DNA from: Sciurus carolinensis | Lineage: Eukaryota > Chordata > Mammalia > Rodentia > Sciuridae | Length of the DNA stretch: 64,000 bases | Assembly (NCBI RefSeq): GCF_902686445.1 | Contig: NC_062232.1 | Coordinates: forward strand, 93,048,932 to 93,112,931 | Direction of reading: 5' to 3' | Made by a program: the position numbers and the translations under genes | Shown here: in pieces, positions 9,914 to 20,319 of the stretch | Layout of the letters: each line of letters opens with the position of its first letter | Position numbering within the stretch: position 1 is the stretch's first letter | The notes under the pieces: model-generated | Databases searched by the model: none | The model's input: only the letters and a program-made list of their open reading frames with translations | Told to the model about the DNA's origin: nothing

Positions 9914-10395
9914 TGTGATGGGTAATTTTATGTGTCAACTTGACTGGGATATGAGATACCTTGACTTTTGGTCAAACATTATTCTCGGTGTGTGTGTGAG
10001 GATGTTTGTGGATATGATTATTATATAAATTGGTATATGGAGTAAAGCACCTTGTCTTTCTTAATGTGAATGGATCTCATCCAATCAGTTGAAGGTCTGA
10101 ATAGAAGAAAAAAACTGACTGTCCTGTAAGAGGGGGCACCTCTTGACTGACAACTTCAGCTAGAACATAAATCTTTTTCTGCTTTTGGACTCATACTAAA
10201 ACATTGTTTTTTTCTGGGTATGAAGACTGCCATTTTGGGGGCTGGAACTTACACAATCCATTCTTTTGGTCCTTGGGCTTTCAGACTTGGACTGAAACTA
10301 TACCATCAGTTCTCCTGGGTGTCCACTATGTAGGTCTTGGGACATTTGGGTTTTTATAATCATAAGTCAATTATTTATAATAATATATCTAAAGA
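9914..10395 (+). mobile_element. ERVL-type LTR, MLT2-like
   Basis: It begins TGTGATGGGTAATTTTATGT, followed by GTCAACTTGACTGGG and GGTCAAACATTATTC blocks, a CATCCAATCAGTTGAAGG segment and a TTATAATAATAT-type end. This matches the ERVL LTR group (MLT2-like). The exact subfamily is uncertain. It is a solo LTR with no retroviral genes beside it. Confidence 0.65.
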
Positions 10396-10589
10396 ACAAT
10401 GACTAATAAATCTGCCCTTCCACAGTGAAACCTGACTGCTCTATGAGGAACAGGAGAAAAGATGAAAGAAAGTTTCAAGCAGTCTTAATAGACATGAGGA
10501 AATATTTCTAAATAGGATGATTTGGGAGAGAAGAAGCTTTGTTAAAAACTAAGAAACAAAAGTTGTAATCCTTCTCAATAATTTATTTG

Positions 10590-10690
10590 TGGCATGACTT
10601 TGGGTAAGTCATCTCCCCTTTGTCACTCTCATTTTATGTGAATGAAAGTGGTAATGAGCCCTCATTCTACACCTGTGGCATAGGTATGTT
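10590..10690 (+). repeat. MIR fragment
   Basis: Contains a MIR core-like GGCATGACTTTGGGTAAGTC followed by a C/T-rich block. Confidence 0.5.
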
Positions 10691-10705
10691 AAAAATGTCA
10701 ACTGA

Positions 10706-10781
10706 AGGGCTTGGGGATGTTGCTCCATTGCATCTTAGCATTTGTGAGTCCCTGGGTTCCATTCCCAGCACCAAAAAAAGT
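10706..10781 (+). repeat. Decayed ID SINE
   Basis: GGGCTTGGGGATGTTGCTCC through CCTGGGTTCCATTCCCAGCA and an A-run retain the ID head and B-box region with several substitutions. Confidence 0.65.
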
Positions 10782-11130
10782 GAAGTAACTCAATTATTGT
10801 TGATAGGTAATGATAAGAACGCCCATCTTTTTCTTTGAACCGGGATCATTTGTTAGAATTGTCCCTGATACTATTCATACCAAAGTCAACATGAATTTCT
10901 TTCTTCCTTTAGTACTTTTAATAGAAATAATGATATAACATTTTCCAGGGAGAATGATCTTTGTGGTCATAATAGTTCAATAGTATTATGTGCAGGAACT
11001 GGGAACTCAAATATTATAACAGGTTAGCTAAATATAAGCAAAACCATGTAAATTATAATAGTATATGAGATACAATTTGTCATTTTATCTCAAACTTGCT
11101 ATTGGAGATAAAACCAAAAATGAGCTGAGT
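10782..11130. other. Unassigned unique sequence
   Basis: AT-rich, with no recognised repeat. Confidence 0.35.
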
Positions 11131-11323
11131 ACTTAGGGTGTGGTGGTGCATGCCTGTAATCCCAGCTACTCAGGAGGCTGAGGCATGAGGATCTCAAATT
11201 TTAGGCCAGCCTCAGCAATTTAGCAAAGCCCTAGGCAACTTAGTAAGAGCCTGTCTTGAAATAAAAAGACTGGGGATGTAGCTCAGTGGTAGAGTACTCC
11301 TGGGTTCAATCCCCAATACTGGC
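11131..11323 (+). repeat. B1-dID composite SINE
   Basis: A 7SL/B1-like left part (GTGGTGGTGCATGCCTGTAA TCCCAGCTACTC, GGAGGCTGAGGC) is joined to GCCAGCCTCAGCAATTTAGC and CCTGTCTTGAAATAAAAAG, then an ID-like right part (CTGGGGATGTAGCTCAGTGG ... GGGTTCAATCCCCA). This composite is known from squirrels and related rodents and is non-coding. Confidence 0.9.
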
Positions 11324-11349
11324 AAATTAGTTGATTATGCCAATTATAG

Positions 11350-12413
11350 AAACTTTATTTTATTTTTAAAATTTATTTTATTTATTTTTATTTTTACAGA
11401 CTGCATTTTGATTCATGGTACACAAATGGGGTACAACTTTTCATTTCTATGGTTGTACACGATGTAGAGTCACACCTCTACATCATACATGTACATAGGG
11501 TAATTATGTCTGTCTCAGTCCATTGTCTTTTTTATACCCTGCCCCCTTCCTTCTCCCTATTTCCTTCTACACAATCCAAAGTTCCTCCATTCTTCTCTTA
11601 CCCATCCCACCCTCACCCCCTGTTATGTATCAGCATCTACTTATCAGAGAAAACATTCTGCCTTTGGTTTTTGGGGATTGGCTTATTTCACTTAGCATGA
11701 TATTCTCCAACTCTATACATTTATCTGCAAATGTCATAATTTTATTCTTTTTTATAACTGAATAATATTCCATTGTGTATATATACCACAGTTTCTTTAT
11801 CCATTCATCTATTGAAGGGCATCTAGGTTGCCTCCACAATCTAGCCATTGTGAATTGAGCTGCTATAAACATTGATGTGACTGCATTACTATAGTATACT
11901 CATTTTAAGCCCTTTTGGGTGTGAACCAAGGAGTGGGATAATTGGGTCAAATGGTGGGTTCATTCCAAGTTTTCCGAGGAATCTCCATACTGCTTTCCAG
12001 AGTGGCTGCACCAATTTGCAACTCCACCAGCAATGTACAAGTGTGCCTTTTTCCCCACATCCATGCCAACAATTATTTTTGCTTGTGTTCTTGATAATAG
12101 CCATTCTAATTAGAGTGAGATGAAATCTTAGGGTGGTTTTGATTTGCATTTCTCTAATTACTAGAGATGTTGAACACTTTTTCATGTATTTGTTGATCAC
12201 TTGTATATCTTCTCCTGTGAAGTATCTGCCCAGTTCCTTACCCCATTTATTGACTGGGTTCTTTGTATTTTTGGTATAAAATTTTTTAAGTTCTTTATAA
12301 AGTTTGGAGATTGGTGCTTTATCTGAAGTTCATGTGGAAAAGATTTTCTCCCACTCTGTAGTCTCTCTTTTCACATTATTGTTTCCTTTGCTGAGAAATT
12401 TTTTTTTAGTTTA
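11350..12413 (-). mobile_element. 5'-truncated L1 with 3' end
   Basis: On the minus strand, an AT-rich tail (11350-11395) and a pyrimidine-rich (sense purine-rich) 3' UTR precede ORF2 C-terminal sequence. Open remnants are 11872-11630 (IDEWIKKLWYIYTMEYYSVI region) and 12200-11889 (GEKGTLVHCWWSCKLVQPLW region) in separated frames. It stops abruptly at 12413, typical of incomplete reverse transcription. It is older than the 5815-8886 copy and inactive. Confidence 0.88.
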
Positions 12414-12799
12414 TTAAGACTCATACTAAAGCTGACGTGGTAGAATTCTTTAGTACACTGTTCTAAAAGCATCAATAGGAAGAGTTTGTCAGAATGGGAA
12501 TCAAAAGTTTGATGAGCAAGAAATGTGACTGGCAACATGTCATAAATTTATTTAATATAGCTGTTGCATTGGCATTGATTTTGGGCCTGAAATAAGTTGT
12601 TCATAATGTAGTTGTGCCTATTATTGTCTTTGGCCTAGTTAAACTTTCCCCTATGGTTCTTTGCAACATAGCCTGCTGGTTCCTCATCTCACTGACCCAC
12701 AACTTGTGCTCACACAGCTACTGATCATGATAAAACCTAATGGTAACATCAGAGTCATTTGAAATAAGTTTGCCTGTCACATGTGTTTTACTTAAACTA
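12414..12799. other. Unassigned; possibly 5' part of an LTR
   Basis: No family recognised. It lies directly upstream of an LTR-like 3' region. Confidence 0.3.
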
Positions 12800-13035
12800 G
12801 CAAATTCACAACTCCCACAGGAAAGTCTAAAAGACTAACACTCCTAGATCTTAATAAAAACACAGTCCCACAGGTGCTTCTACTTCGCTTGCACCCCCCA
12901 AACTGGTTGAACACCCTGTTGACTGTGGACTTCCCATTGGCCTGTTGACGACCCTAACCTCTCCAGTAAGTCTGAGTAATAAACTTTTGCTTCATGGATT
13001 TTGGTTTCATTCCTCACTCTGTCTCACCTGACACA
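12800..13035 (+). mobile_element. Possible ERV LTR 3' region
   Basis: An AATAAA signal near 12979, followed by a T/C-rich stretch (GGTTTCATTCCTCACTCTGT) and a terminal CTGACACA, resembles the R-U5 end of a gamma/ERV1-type LTR. No start or target duplication was found and no retroviral coding region is present, so the call is tentative. Confidence 0.35.
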
Positions 13036-13525
13036 TATATACCATAGTGTTTTTCTCAATGTTATTGAACATCATTAATGAATCAACCACACTATTTCTG
13101 CAAGGAAAAGATGAAAGAACATTTCTGGATGCTCCAGAGCCCCTGCACCTCTACTCAGAGTGTACCCCTAACAAGACACCCTCTTTCCAACCTTTGAAAC
13201 CCTCCCAATGGGTGCTAACCCAGTTTAAGTCCAATCTCCTCTAGGAAGCAGTCCCATTCAAGTCTGTCTGTGATCATACCCACATACATGATTTGTCTCC
13301 AGAAATTATTTGGCATTTCACAGTAGCAGAGATATCACAAGGCAATGTATACTCTCTTCTCCTCAACATTTCATGGGTTGGCAAACATAGTACAGTTTTG
13401 AATGGATTTTGGATCCTTCAGGGTTTCTATTTCTTCATCTTTGAAATAAAACTTTTGAATCAGAGCTGTGGATTTCAAGGTTTGTGTTTTGGCCATAGAA
13501 CTCTTTCTACTAACTAGTTAACTAA
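13036..13525. other. Unassigned unique sequence
   Basis: Two short + strand ORFs (13047-13244, 13293-13517) lack recognisable domains or a coding context and are treated as chance. Confidence 0.35.

Positions 13526-13566
<41 letters not shown>
13526..13566. repeat. (CA)n microsatellite
   Basis: About 20 uninterrupted CA units. Confidence 0.97.
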
Positions 13567-13567
<1 letters not shown>

Positions 13568-14282
13568 CTCACTATGCAAAATGGGATTGAAAAGGAATCT
13601 AAGTAGTCTCTTTAAATAAAGCAAGGACATGGACCCTCCAAGGTGCAAAGAATTCTCCTAAATCCCTATAAATGGCAGTTTGAGGCCCTTCTGTGGAATC
13701 CTATGAAAGAGTATGAAAAGCCTTGAACTGGATGACCTTTAAGGATCCTTTCTAGCCCATATAGTTTATGCTTCTATGTGCATATGTGGAGTCTTGGCTG
13801 AATTACAAGTGTCTTAAGGATAATGACTGTATACAACATTGAGTTTTTAGATTACATATTATGTAGAAAAGGTACTACACCAAAATATGTGAGCCAAGGA
13901 GGAGGACAGCTCCCCCTGTAGGCATTTAATCCTCTGTTTAATAGTCTGAAGGTGTTTTTCCCTTTTTCTTACACAAGAAAGATGAAGGTAACAGTTACCA
14001 CATTTTTGCCCTTGATCTTGAGACTAGAATTTAATGACCTCTCTAAATTTTGTCATTTTAGTAGTTCTACTTTGGGTGGTATTGGTAGATTGCTTGACCT
14101 ACAGAGTGAAAATGATTCAAGTATTTTTGTAATCAAATATGCATGGTATAATTTGAGAGATTAAACTTTATTTCTTTAGGAGGAAAGGAAATTGCATGTG
14201 TGTGCATGTGTATGCACACGTGTGTAAATGTTTGTGAAGTTTTTAAGTTCTGTTATATATTGTCTTTCAAAGTACAGTTGTC
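13567..14282. other. Mostly unique; small MIR-like tail at 13720-13785
   Basis: TTGAACTGGATGACCTTTAA followed by GGATCCTTTCTAGC resembles a MIR-related 3' tail. The rest, including the chance ORF at 13952-14164, shows no recognised family. Confidence 0.35.
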
Positions 14283-14378
14283 AAAGTTTACCCTTGTAGT
14301 ACTTGCCTAAAATGAGTGAGGCCCTGGGTTCAATTCCTTAGTAATGAAAAATAAGAAAAAAAAGAAAAAAAGTTTACC
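14283..14378 (+). repeat. 5'-truncated ID SINE with 10-bp TSDs
   Basis: The insert 14293-14368 retains GTAGTACTTGCCTAAAATGA and a GGGTTCAATTCC B-box plus an A-rich tail. The direct repeats AAAGTTTACC at 14283-14292 and 14369-14378 are identical. The ID head is missing. Confidence 0.8.
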
Positions 14379-14729
14379 TCTGTATGCCTATAATCTTTAG
14401 CTTGATAGGTTTCATAGTAGAAAACAAAATTAAAAATGCCTTTAACTCTGAATGCCCTTTAATGAATATCTCAAAATCATTCCATATCAAATTACCCATC
14501 ATAATATACCAGACTGATTCTCTGCAGCAACATAGTGACTATTACACATACCCAGGATATTTGCATATTTTGATCCATTTGTATAAATTACAGAGGCTTA
14601 CTTTCAGGGAGAATAAACCTTAGAAAAATGGTTGATCTCTTAGGGTCCCTCAAATATCCATATGTCCATGACTCTTTCCTTCTTGTTAGCAAAGTTGTGA
14701 CTTGTCCTTTACTGCCAGCCTGAAGGATT

Positions 14730-15455
14730 ACCATATTTCACTGCATAATCATCACCACTGCATATTCTTTGTACTTTATTTTTTCCATCCAAATATTGAT
14801 TTCTAACCTTTCATTGCATAATCATTGCATGGTATAATTCTATTTGCCAGGTCGCTTAAAAGGTAAATGGCAGCAATGTATTCACCAGTGAGTGCACATT
14901 CATATTTTTGTGTACTATGAACTGAACTCCAAGCCTAGAATCTCAGCAAATGGGCATTACCACTATATTTCCAAAGCTGACCTGCTCAATTTGTTGAGTG
15001 CTGTAGTACTATGCTAATGGGGAAACCCTTCTTATATGAGAGGTGATGAGAACAGTGTATCAGATAAGGAAATCAATGATAGTGGCACAGAATCTCTGAC
15101 ACTGAAGATTAAATTTTGTTAAGTCTGTACTTTGCAATGCTATAGTTAGTTTCCTTAAGTGTAAAATTTTGACTGTAATGAACAAATCAATAACAACTAA
15201 TGTGTCAACATTTTTTTAGACCAGAAAAATGTTTGCTCTACTGAATGAAGAAATGATATGTGTGGATTTGGACTATTCAATTTTAATGTATATTCATGAG
15301 CATTTTGTGCATCCTAATCTTGCACCAAAGACAGTTTAGTAATAAATAATTTTTAAGTACACAGCACATTGTTTATAAAAAGCTTCACATATTAGTTGCA
15401 CCCCAATTTTTGGCAAAAACATTTAGTCTGAAATAATTATGCACTGAAATATGGT
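14730..15455. mobile_element. DNA transposon with ~22-bp inverted termini
   Basis: The left end, 14731-14752 (CCATATTTCACTGCATAATC plus AT), matches the reverse complement of 15433-15454 at 20 of 22 bases, giving a 726-bp element. A related CATTGCATAATCATTGCATG motif recurs inside at about 14812. No transposase ORF is visible, so it is non-autonomous. I could not name the family, and no clear target-site duplication was found (8-bp flanks agree poorly). Confidence 0.65.
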
Positions 15456-15814
15456 GGGTTTGGAATTATTAGTTTAAAACTGGAAGGGAAACTTGAGTCC
15501 AGGTTCCTCATTCACAATGTGTAAACACAGGCCCAGAAAGATGGTGTGGTACTTAGTGCAAAAGCAGAGGCTGAACTTGATGCTTCTAACTTTTAATTTG
15601 TTGTATTTTCCACTGACAAAAACTTCTTGTCTCAACTTTTAAATTGAGACAGATTAATAGGTACTTATATAACTCAAAATAAAGGACCCTTAAGTGGTAA
15701 TTCAGATGAGAAGAAAGAAAGAGATAATGATTCATTTTCATAACAGTCTGGTGTTAAAAAGGAGTTCCTTCCTATAAAATTGGATAAAATTTTATGTGAT
15801 AGAAACAGAAGGGG

Positions 15815-16035
15815 AATGAACATTTACCCATCATTGACTATGTGATTGGAATTGTGCTAAGCACTTTACGTGTATCATGTATCATTTTGTATAATACATA
15901 CAACTACCCAGCAAAATAAGTATTATTACTTGTAAATGAGAATTCTAAGGCTTAGAGAAAGAAAGTGGCTTGCCCAAGGACATAGCTTTAAGTGGGAGAT
16001 TTGGAATTTGAATTAACATCTGTCTGTATCGATAC
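15815..16035 (-). repeat. MIR SINE
   Basis: Reverse-strand MIR features: TGTGCTAAGCACTTTACGTG, then a GAATTCTAAGGCTTAGAGAA and GCTTGCCCAAGGACATAGCT series ending near the tRNA-like head. Confidence 0.85.
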
Positions 16036-16524
16036 TCACATTATTGTTAGTTACTATAGCATTCCGAATCCTGGAGCCTACTGAGAAGGATAAGAAAGCC
16101 ATCACTCCTCTTGCTCGAATCATTTCATTGTGACTTATCCATTAGCTGAGCTTCCTTTTGCCTATGGAATGTGGATGTCTTGGGTTTTTGTAGAGCCAAC
16201 AGAAAAAGCAGGGATTCTGGAGTGGAATTATCCATCAGCTTTATTTTTCTTTCATTCTGCTTATCTCTCTTAGAAGAATCTGTTTTCATTCTTCTTCCTG
16301 CAGTATGTCTCGCCAGGTGAAAGAGTATTGCTTTTGCTACACAAGTGCATATACAAAAGCATTGCTATATAAAAGGATTGTTATACAATTGTTTTGATAA
16401 ATTTTATAATCAAACCTTTGTTTTATTATCGTTCCTTATTAACCAATTCTTTTGTCTTTTTTCCATAAGGGAGATGGAGTGGTAGGGAAAAATCATCTGT
16501 AATTTGACTGAAGAAAGACAACTT

Positions 16525-16760
16525 GTGTTGAGTACCTACTATATGCCATTCATTGTACTGGGCATTATATATATATCCTGCTTAATCCTTACAATAATCC
16601 TGTAAAGGCAGACATTCACATTTAACAGAAGGGGAAACTGAAGTTTGATAAGGCTAAGCAAACAGGCTGAGATCACACAGCTGAGGGGCGGAACTGGGAT
16701 TTGAACTCAGGCCCTTTTGATTCTAAACCTTAAGGTCTACTCTACTATACTATTCAGCCT
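16525..16760 (-). repeat. MIR SINE
   Basis: TACTATATGCCATTCATTGT, CTGCTTAATCCTTACAATAA, GAGATCACACAGCTGAGGGG and GGATTTGAACTCAGGCCC follow MIR in antisense order. Confidence 0.88.
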
Positions 16761-16808
16761 CCATTAAAAACACATTTATTGCCTTCTACAAGAGTCTTGA
16801 TAAGCTAG

Positions 16809-17179
16809 TGCTATGATTTGAATTTCCCTCAAAAGCCAATGTGTTGGAAGTCTTGGTTCTCATCGTGTGGTGCTATTGCGAAGTGGTGGGGACTAAGCAG
16901 TGAGGACTAGTGGGAGGAAGTTAGTTAGGTCTTTGGGGAGTGCCTTCAAAGGGGATTGTGGGAAGCCACTCTTTTTCTTTTTCTTTTTTCCAGCTACCAC
17001 GAGATGAGAAGTTTCCTCTGCTATACATCCCAACCATGATGTGTTACCTTGCCATAGGCCCCAAAGCAATGGGGCCAACCATGAACTGAAACCTTCAAAA
17101 CTCTGAGCCAAAATAAATCTTTCCTCCTTTTAAGTTGATTATCTCAGATATTTTGTCACAATGCCAGAAAACTGACACA
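16809..17179 (+). mobile_element. Solo MaLR LTR
   Basis: It starts TGCTATGATTTGAATTTCCC, has CCAATGTGTTGGAAG, an AAATAAATC polyadenylation region and a terminal ACTGACACA (TG...CA). The flanking pentamers GCTAG (16804-16808) and GCCAG (17180-17184) agree at 4 of 5 positions, consistent with an ERV-type duplication. A minus-strand ORF at 16893-17111 is a shadow of the LTR. Confidence 0.8.
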
Positions 17180-17639
17180 GCCAGGAAATCTGTCTTTCCT
17201 AGTTGTCTCTAAATTCTGGTTTCAAGTCTCTAGAGGTCCCTCTATGGTAAAATTCTGAAAACAATCAACTATGTTTTCCAGAAAGAAAAAGGTCAATAAG
17301 CACAGATCCTTGAAACATAGAACTGAAGGATTATTTCCTGTTTCCTTCTGTTCCTGCTTGGGATGAAAGGTCTGAGTGTATCTTCCTTCCCTCTAGTCAG
17401 ACCCAAGACAAGCATCTGGGATGGTTTCTTGGCTATGAAAGTCAGACAGTGTTCTAATTGTCATTAAACTGTGCACTCCTCCCAACCTTACTGCTTCCAA
17501 TTCCTGCACCTGCTAATTGGCTATTTATGTTTCAGTTTGTTGAAGTTTTGTATTCTTAGTTACATTTATGGGAGTAGGCTATTTAAAATATTAACATTTA
17601 AAACATATTGAATACTAACACATTTAAAAAAATAATGTA
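17180..17639. other. Unassigned unique sequence
   Basis: No recognised repeat or coding signal. Confidence 0.4.
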
Positions 17640-18340
17640 TCATTACTATAGTGATACATGCATACCAATGCTTATACCAGTACAGTTCATAAAAGTTAAG
17701 TTATGAAACCAGCTTAGGTGTCTGTCAACAGATAAATAGATAAAGAAAATGTGGCATATATACACAATGGAGTTTTACTCAGCCATGGAGAAGAATGAAA
17801 TTATGACATTTGCTCATAAATGGGTAGAACTGGAGAATATCATGCTAAGTGAAATAAGCAACTCAGAAAGTCAAGGGTCAAATATCTTCTTTCATATGCA
17901 GAAGCTAGAGAGAAAATGGGAATAAAAAAGGATCTCAAGAAAAGAGTAGAGTAGAAAAGAGAGACCAGTAGATCAAGAGGACAGAGGAGGGGAGGGAAAG
18001 TGGTAGTATGGGGGAATGTGCTATGTGCATGTGCAATTATATTACAGTGGATCACACTATATGTAAAATCAAAATGCACCAATAAAATATTAAATAAAGG
18101 AAAGGGAGAGGGAAGGATAACATTACATAAAGAACCAATCGAATACAAATTAATATGAGGGAAAGGAAGTCTAGTAGAGTAGAGCAAGGAGAAAGGGAGA
18201 GGGGAGGAAGGACGGGAGGTAAAAGGGAAAGATCATGAACTGAAATTGATTTCCATGCATATGTGAGTTTTTCAGGATGAACCCAACTACTATGTATAAC
18301 CATAAAGTTCTAATACTAATAATAATAATTCAAAAATAAA
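17640..18340 (+). mobile_element. 5'-truncated L1 end(s)
   Basis: ORF2 C-terminal DNA begins near 17640 (AATGGAGTTTTACTCAGCCA at 17767, GCTAAGTGAAATAAGCAACT at 17845), followed by a purine-rich 3' UTR and an AATAAA end at about 18080-18095. A second purine-rich 3' UTR-like block with its own ATGTATAACCATAAAG end follows at 18100-18340. The second block may be another truncated L1 or a repeated 3' UTR unit. Minus-strand ORFs here are antisense shadows. Confidence 0.8.
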
Positions 18341-18724
18341 GTATAAAGGCAAAATTCATGCAACATAAAAATTAACCATTTTAAAACAATCAATTCAGTA
18401 GTATTTAGTACACTGACAGTGTCATGCAACCATCACCTCTACTTAGTTCTACAACATTTCTATCACCATGGAGTAAAACACCTAACCCATTAAGCTGTTT
18501 TTCCCTATCTTTCACAAACTCACTCCATTCCAGCTCCTGGCAACCACCAATCTGCATTCTATATTTACAGATTTATCTGTTCTGGATGTTTAATATGGAT
18601 GGAACCATACAATATGTAAACTTTCATGTCTGACTTTTTTCACTTCATATGTTTTCAAGGTTCATCCATGTTGTACCATTTATCAGTACTTCATTCCTTT
18701 CGATTACTGAATAATATTCCATTG

Positions 18725-19085
18725 TACAAGTGCTTCTTGACTTACAATGAGTTACCTTCCAAAAAACCCACTGTAAACTGAAAAACCCTAAATTGAAATG
18801 CATTCAATACACTTAATCTACTGAATGGCATAGCTTATCAGTGAAGTAAACTGTAGATTATGGGTTGTTTCCTTTTGTGGCTGGCTGAGAACTGCAGATT
18901 GTTACTGCTGTATACTACTGTGAGAGAGTTTCATACCATATGTTGGTAGTCTAGGAAAAGAACAACATTCAAAATGAGAAGTGCAGTTTCTACTGAATAT
19001 GTCTTGCTTTTGTACCATCATAAAGTAAATTAAAAAACAATCACAAATTGAGCCATCTTAAGTTGGGGACTCCTGTGTTTCTGTA
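18725..19085 (+). mobile_element. Tigger-type DNA transposon inside the L1
   Basis: The element 18727-19083 begins CAAGTGCTTCTTGACTTACA and ends in AAGTTGGGGACTCCTGTG, the inverted-terminus pattern of non-autonomous TcMar-Tigger elements. It is flanked by TA on both sides (18725-18726 and 19084-19085), the expected Tc/mariner target duplication. The L1 text resumes after it. No transposase is present. Confidence 0.8.
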
Positions 19086-20186
19086 TATACATATAAAACA
19101 ATTTGTATCAATAAATGTGTCAATGGGCCTTTGGGTTGTTACCACCTTTTGGCTGTTATAAATAGGACTGCTATGAAAATACTTACCTGAGTACCTGTTT
19201 TCAATTCTTTGGGATACTATATCTAAGGGTAGAATTGTGGGGTCATATAGCAATTTTACCTTTACATTTAGAGGAACAACCAAACTGCTTTCCTTAGCAG
19301 CTGAATCAATTTGCATTCCTATCAACAATGTAGAAAAGTTCTGATTTCTCCATATCTTCACCAGCACTTGTTATTGTACATTTTTTAATTATAAGAAATC
19401 CTATTGGGTGTGAATAGTCTCTTAGTTTTGATTTTCATTTCCTTAATCACCAATGCAATTAAACATCTTTACACGTGAATGTTTGCAATTTGTATATTTT
19501 CTTTGGAGAAATGTATATTCAAATTCTTTACACATTTTTAATTGGGTTTTTAATCTTTGGTTATTGAATTGTAAGAATTTTTAAATTATACATTCTGGAT
19601 ATATGAATACAAATATATGTATATAGCCACACCCTTAGTAGATATGTGATTTGCAAATGTTTTCTCCATTTCTATATGTTGTCTTTCCCACTTTCTTGGT
19701 AATATATCCTTTGATGCACAAAGGATTTTAATTTTGAAGAAGCCCAATTTATCTATTTTATGTTGTTATGCTTTTGCTGTCACATACAGGAATTTATTGT
19801 GAAATCCAAAGACATGAGGATTTATCCCTATTTTTTCTTGTAAGAGTTTTATGGTTTAACTCTTATGTTTAGATCATACCCATTTTGAGTTAATTTTCAT
19901 ATACATTGTGAGGTAGGGGCCTGATTTGATTCTTTTGCATATGAATGTCTAGGTGTCCTAGCATTACTTGTTAAAAAGACTTTTCTTTACCCCATTGAAT
20001 GGTCTCAATACCTTTATTGAAAATCAATTGGCCATAGATGTATGGATATATTTCTGGACTCTCTATTCAATTCCATTTATCCATATGCCTATCCTTAGGC
20101 CAGTACCAAACTGTTTTTTATTACTGTGATTTTGCAGTAAGTTTTAAAATCAAGAAATGTGAGTCCTCTACCCTTATGTTTATCTT

Positions 20187-20319
20187 TAAAATTGTTTTGG
20201 CTTCGGCTGGGGTTGCAGCTCAGTGGTAGAGCACCTGCCTAGCATATGCGAGGCAATGGGTTCGATTCTCAGCACCACATAAAAAATAAATAACTAAGGT
20301 CATTAAAATTGTTCTGGCT
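20187..20319 (+). repeat. ID SINE with 16-bp TSDs inside the L1
   Basis: The insert 20203-20303 (GGCTGGGGTTGCAGCTCAGT, GTTCGATTCTCAGCACCACA, then an A-rich tail) is flanked by TAAAATTGTTTTGGCT (20187-20202) and TAAAATTGTTCTGGCT (20304-20319). It retains good A- and B-box regions of RNA polymerase III-derived SINEs. Confidence 0.93.

Noticed and set aside
8980..10395. An intact provirus between the two LTRs
   Set aside because: The LTRs belong to different families and orientations, and the ~500 bases between them hold no retroviral coding sequence.
15470..15600. MIR copy
   Set aside because: Only weak word matches; too diverged to call with confidence.
20203..20303. tRNA gene (Ala-like)
   Set aside because: Polymerase III-like A- and B-box text is present, but the sequence does not fold as a full cloverleaf, has a long A-rich tail and TSDs, and recurs as an ID SINE.
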